Under the pieces are notes generated by a model. It was not told the DNA's origin. It saw nothing but the letters and a program-made list of their open reading frames with translations, and ran no database searches. Made by a program: the position numbers and the translations under genes. From NCBI GenBank assembly GCA_031290715.1, contig JAITNA010000149.1, forward strand, positions 1-14,906: DNA of 14,906 bases, given 5' to 3'. The stretch comes from Eubacteriales Family XIII. Incertae Sedis bacterium. GTDB taxonomy: Bacteria; Bacillota; Clostridia; Peptostreptococcales; Anaerovoracaceae. Below are positions 13,095-14,906 of this stretch, one piece after another (the first letter of the stretch is position 1; each line of letters starts with the position of its first letter).

Positions 13095-14699
13095 ATGGGA
13101 TTGTTTGATCGGTTTCGGAAGGCCGAGGCGGGCGCTGCGGACGATGGGGTACTCTGCTTTGCGGCGAGGACGGAGAAGTTTTGGGTCTGGTTTTCCGAAC
13201 ATGAGGGGGAGATCGACGATTTTCTGGCTCATCAATCGGAATACGACGCGGAGAAAGCGGAAACGTTCGTTGCTTTTCTTTCGGAGGGGGTCGGCTTGAT
13301 TTCGGAGGATATTCACTTCAATATCGGCGGGGAGCACGAGTTCACATTCACGATTTCGGGAGATTCTTATCTCTTCTTTTTACTGCCCTATATTATTTCC
13401 CGCATGCCGGGGCAATACCGGGAGAAGTGGCGGTTTTTTGCGGGGATGCCGGGGTCGGACGGCGCGAATTTCGGCTTTCAGATGTCCGATATCGATACGG
13501 ATTTCGAGCATATTTTCGTTTCCTGCAAACCTTCGGAAACGGAGAAAAAAGCGGATGTGCGGTTTTGGTCGCAGGCGTTTGACGACGCGGACGATGAGCG
13601 CGCCTACGGGTTTTTCTATATCGCGATGGAGAATGCCATCGGGGAAACGCTTGCCTATGTGGGCATAGAATCCGCGGAGCGCGCGGACAGCCTTGAAGAG
13701 GATATGGTCCCGCTGACGCAGTTCGGCGAAAAACTCCGGGCTCTTGTGCTTGAGGACGGGGAGGGGCCGGATCCTGTTTCGCGGTATTTTGTTTATCAAA
13801 TCGACGCGAAAGGCGGGGATACGCGCGCGGCGGATGTATTCATCGGAACGGGGAATTTTTCGCGGATTATCGACGCGTATTACGGCGGGGACGCGAAGGC
13901 GTTCGGCGAGTTCTCGGACTGCGGGGCGATTCCTGTTTTCTTATATTATCGCCTTGACGCGGCGTGCGCGAACCCGATTGAAGAACGCAACGCGATCACG
14001 GACCGGCTTCTGCTCGATGTACTCGGAGAGCAGGGCAGCGGCCTTGAATCGGGCTTGCTGTTTGGAAGCGCGATGGGACGGAAACACGCGTATATCGATT
14101 TGCTGCTTTTTGACCGGGAGCGCTTTGCGGAAAAGGCAAAGGCGGCGTTGGTGGATTATCCTTATACGTTTTTCCTCTCGGAGTTCAAGCCCGGCGGGAA
14201 AACGGAAGAGCTTTGCCAAGGGACGGGGCAGGCGCGGGCTTTGGGCGCCGCCGGAGGGCCGGCCGCGGACGATATAGCCGAGGGGACGGCTGCGGACGCC
14301 GGCACGGGCGGGCGCGCGGAGCTTTTGCGCACGCTGAACGAGCTTCACGCGAACGGGAAGTATACCGACATCGTGCGGACGATAGAGCAAATCCCCCCGA
14401 ACGAATGGGACTATGAACTGACCAACCATCTGGCGCGGGCTTACAACAATTTGGAAGACTATCAGAAGGCGCTTGCCTTGCTTGAGTCTGTCGCGGAAGC
14501 GGGGAAAGATGACGCGAAGTGGCATTTCCGCGTGGGCTATGCTTATATCTATATGAATCAGGGCGAAAAGGCGGTTCCCTATTTTGAAAAGGCGATCGAA
14601 TTGGGCGACGACGGGGAGGATTCGGTCTACCTGCTGAACGAATCGAAGCGGGTCGCCGCGCTGAAAAAAGGCAGGGACGGCGGGCCGATTTTGCACTGA
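13095..14699 (+). CDS. TPR-repeat protein of unknown function
   Basis: The product is 534 aa, cytoplasmic, with no signal peptide or membrane segment. The ATG at 13095 is chosen because GGAGG (13082-13086) is 8 nt upstream, giving MGLFDRF; in-frame ATGs at 13080 and 13089 are badly spaced. Residues ~25-380 are an acidic, aromatic-rich region (KFWVWF at 28-33, EKWRFFAGMP, ANFGFQMSDID, later GSAMGRKHAYIDLLLFD). It vaguely recalls DUF695-type proteins, but I am not confident. An Ala/Gly/Thr-rich linker follows, then at about 407-520 helical repeats, with one clear TPR (AKWHFRVGYAYIYMNQGEKAVPYFEKAIEL). TPRs usually mediate protein contacts. It has its own promoter and no functional neighbour that explains it. 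Confidence 0.8.
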   Translation: MGLFDRFRKAEAGAADDGVLCFAARTEKFWVWFSEHEGEIDDFLAHQSEYDAEKAETFVAFLSEGVGLISEDIHFNIGGEHEFTFTISGDSYLFFLLPYIISRMPGQYREKWRFFAGMPGSDGANFGFQMSDIDTDFEHIFVSCKPSETEKKADVRFWSQAFDDADDERAYGFFYIAMENAIGETLAYVGIESAERADSLEEDMVPLTQFGEKLRALVLEDGEGPDPVSRYFVYQIDAKGGDTRAADVFIGTGNFSRIIDAYYGGDAKAFGEFSDCGAIPVFLYYRLDAACANPIEERNAITDRLLLDVLGEQGSGLESGLLFGSAMGRKHAYIDLLLFDRERFAEKAKAALVDYPYTFFLSEFKPGGKTEELCQGTGQARALGAAGGPAADDIAEGTAADAGTGGRAELLRTLNELHANGKYTDIVRTIEQIPPNEWDYELTNHLARAYNNLEDYQKALALLESVAEAGKDDAKWHFRVGYAYIYMNQGEKAVPYFEKAIELGDDGEDSVYLLNESKRVAALKKGRDGGPILH

Positions 14700-14708
14700 T
14701 CACGCAAA

Positions 14709-14729
14709 GCCGATATTGGCGAAATTTTT
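14709..14729 (+). terminator. Weak candidate terminator after the TPR gene
   Basis: GCCG-ATAT-TGGC (14709-14720, one G-T pair) is followed by GAAATTTTT. The stem is only 4 bp and the T-tract overlaps the next -35 box, so termination here would be inefficient. Confidence 0.25.
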
Positions 14730-14756
14730 GACAAGCCATGCAGATTTTGATAATAT
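14728..14756 (+). promoter_or_regulatory. Strong promoter with consensus -35 and extended -10
   Basis: TTGACA (14728-14733) is a perfect -35. After a 17-bp spacer comes TAATAT (14751-14756), preceded by the TGn extension at 14748-14750. Transcription would start near 14762, exactly at the first base-paired segment of the structured region. It starts 28 bp after the TPR gene stop codon. Confidence 0.7.
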
Positions 14757-14761
14757 AAGAA

Positions 14762-14906
14762 GGTTCCGTTTTCACGGGGCCTTAGCTCAGCTTAATGGAC
14801 TTGCCACAGCGAGCATGGCGAGCTGATGGAAGTCCTTATGCAACACTTTCCGAAATCTATGATTTCGTGAAAGTGACTGCAGGGAGAGTGTGTAATATGT
14901 AAGGAC
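14762..14906 (+). ncRNA. Candidate structured non-coding RNA, 3' end outside window
   Basis: From the predicted start, helices follow closely. P1 is GGTTCCGT/ACGGGGCC (14762-14781, TTTC loop, two G-U pairs). P2 is GGACTT-CCA-CAGC pairing with GCTG-TGG-AAGTCC (14797-14835, 11-nt loop, single-base bulges). P3 is CACTTTC-GAAATC pairing with GATTTC-GAAAGTG (14844-14875, TAT loop). GTCCTTA (14832-14838) can also pair with TAAGGAC at the window end (14900-14906), competing with P2. No protein-coding frame of note is seen. It could be a long riboswitch-like leader or a free ornate RNA. The family is not recognised. Confidence 0.55.

Noticed and set aside
14776..14792. GGGGCCTTAGCTCAGCT, identical to the 5' end of bacterial tRNA-Ala
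   Set aside because: No D-stem closure, anticodon arm, TpsiC arm or CCA follows within the window. The GGGGCC part is the 3' arm of hairpin P1, so a tRNA gene is not supported. A tRNA remnant or an intron-split tRNA cannot be fully excluded without more sequence.
14827..14871. 14-codon ORF inside the terminal structured RNA
   Set aside because: No proper ribosome binding site, and it is buried in helices P2 and P3; the base pairing explains the sequence better.

Overview
The window looks like a chromosomal segment from a GC-rich member of the Clostridia (Firmicutes). This is inferred from three things: a complete glycogen operon of the clostridial type with a separate glgD next to glgC, strong AGGAGG-type ribosome binding sites, and a receiver-domain tail typical of clostridial hybrid histidine kinases. 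The species cannot be named from the sequence alone.

Layout. Positions 1-165 hold the C-terminal end of a receiver (REC) domain protein. After a 143-bp gap with a candidate promoter and an 18-bp inverted repeat comes a run of same-strand genes for storage glucan metabolism: glgB (branching enzyme), glgC and glgD (the two ADP-glucose pyrophosphorylase subunits) and glgA (glycogen synthase). Then follow a 209-bp spacer full of palindromic repeats, glgP (phosphorylase), a GH13 neopullulanase/cyclomaltodextrinase-type amylase, and malQ (4-alpha-glucanotransferase). Most of these genes overlap or nearly touch (8, 11, 4, 2 and 14 nt), so they are probably one translationally coupled operon. The only real break is the repeat array between glgA and glgP.

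How they work together. GlgC/GlgD make ADP-glucose, GlgA polymerises it and GlgB adds branches. GlgP releases glucose-1-phosphate from chain ends. The GH13 enzyme and MalQ process the remaining short or branched maltodextrins. The operon thus encodes both synthesis and breakdown of glycogen.

Positions 12303-13094 differ from the rest and are AT-rich. A DUF3800 gene lies on the minus strand and is cut off just before its usual C-terminal motif, where it abuts malQ tail-to-tail. Upstream of it on the same strand is a compact unit: a near-consensus promoter with a perfect palindrome in its spacer, three short hairpins, and a rho-independent terminator. This could be a small RNA or an attenuated leader. 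A divergent promoter then drives a 534-aa TPR protein of unknown function (13095-14699).

The last 180 bp hold a promoter with a consensus -35 and an extended -10. It reads into a densely base-paired stretch (14762-14906) that I interpret as the 5' part of an unidentified structured RNA running off the window edge. This and the promoter-hairpin-terminator unit at 12.9-13.0 kb are the best candidates for something undescribed. The glucan genes are conventional, apart from two Ala/Gly-rich insertions in MalQ and the repeat array embedded at the glgP start.
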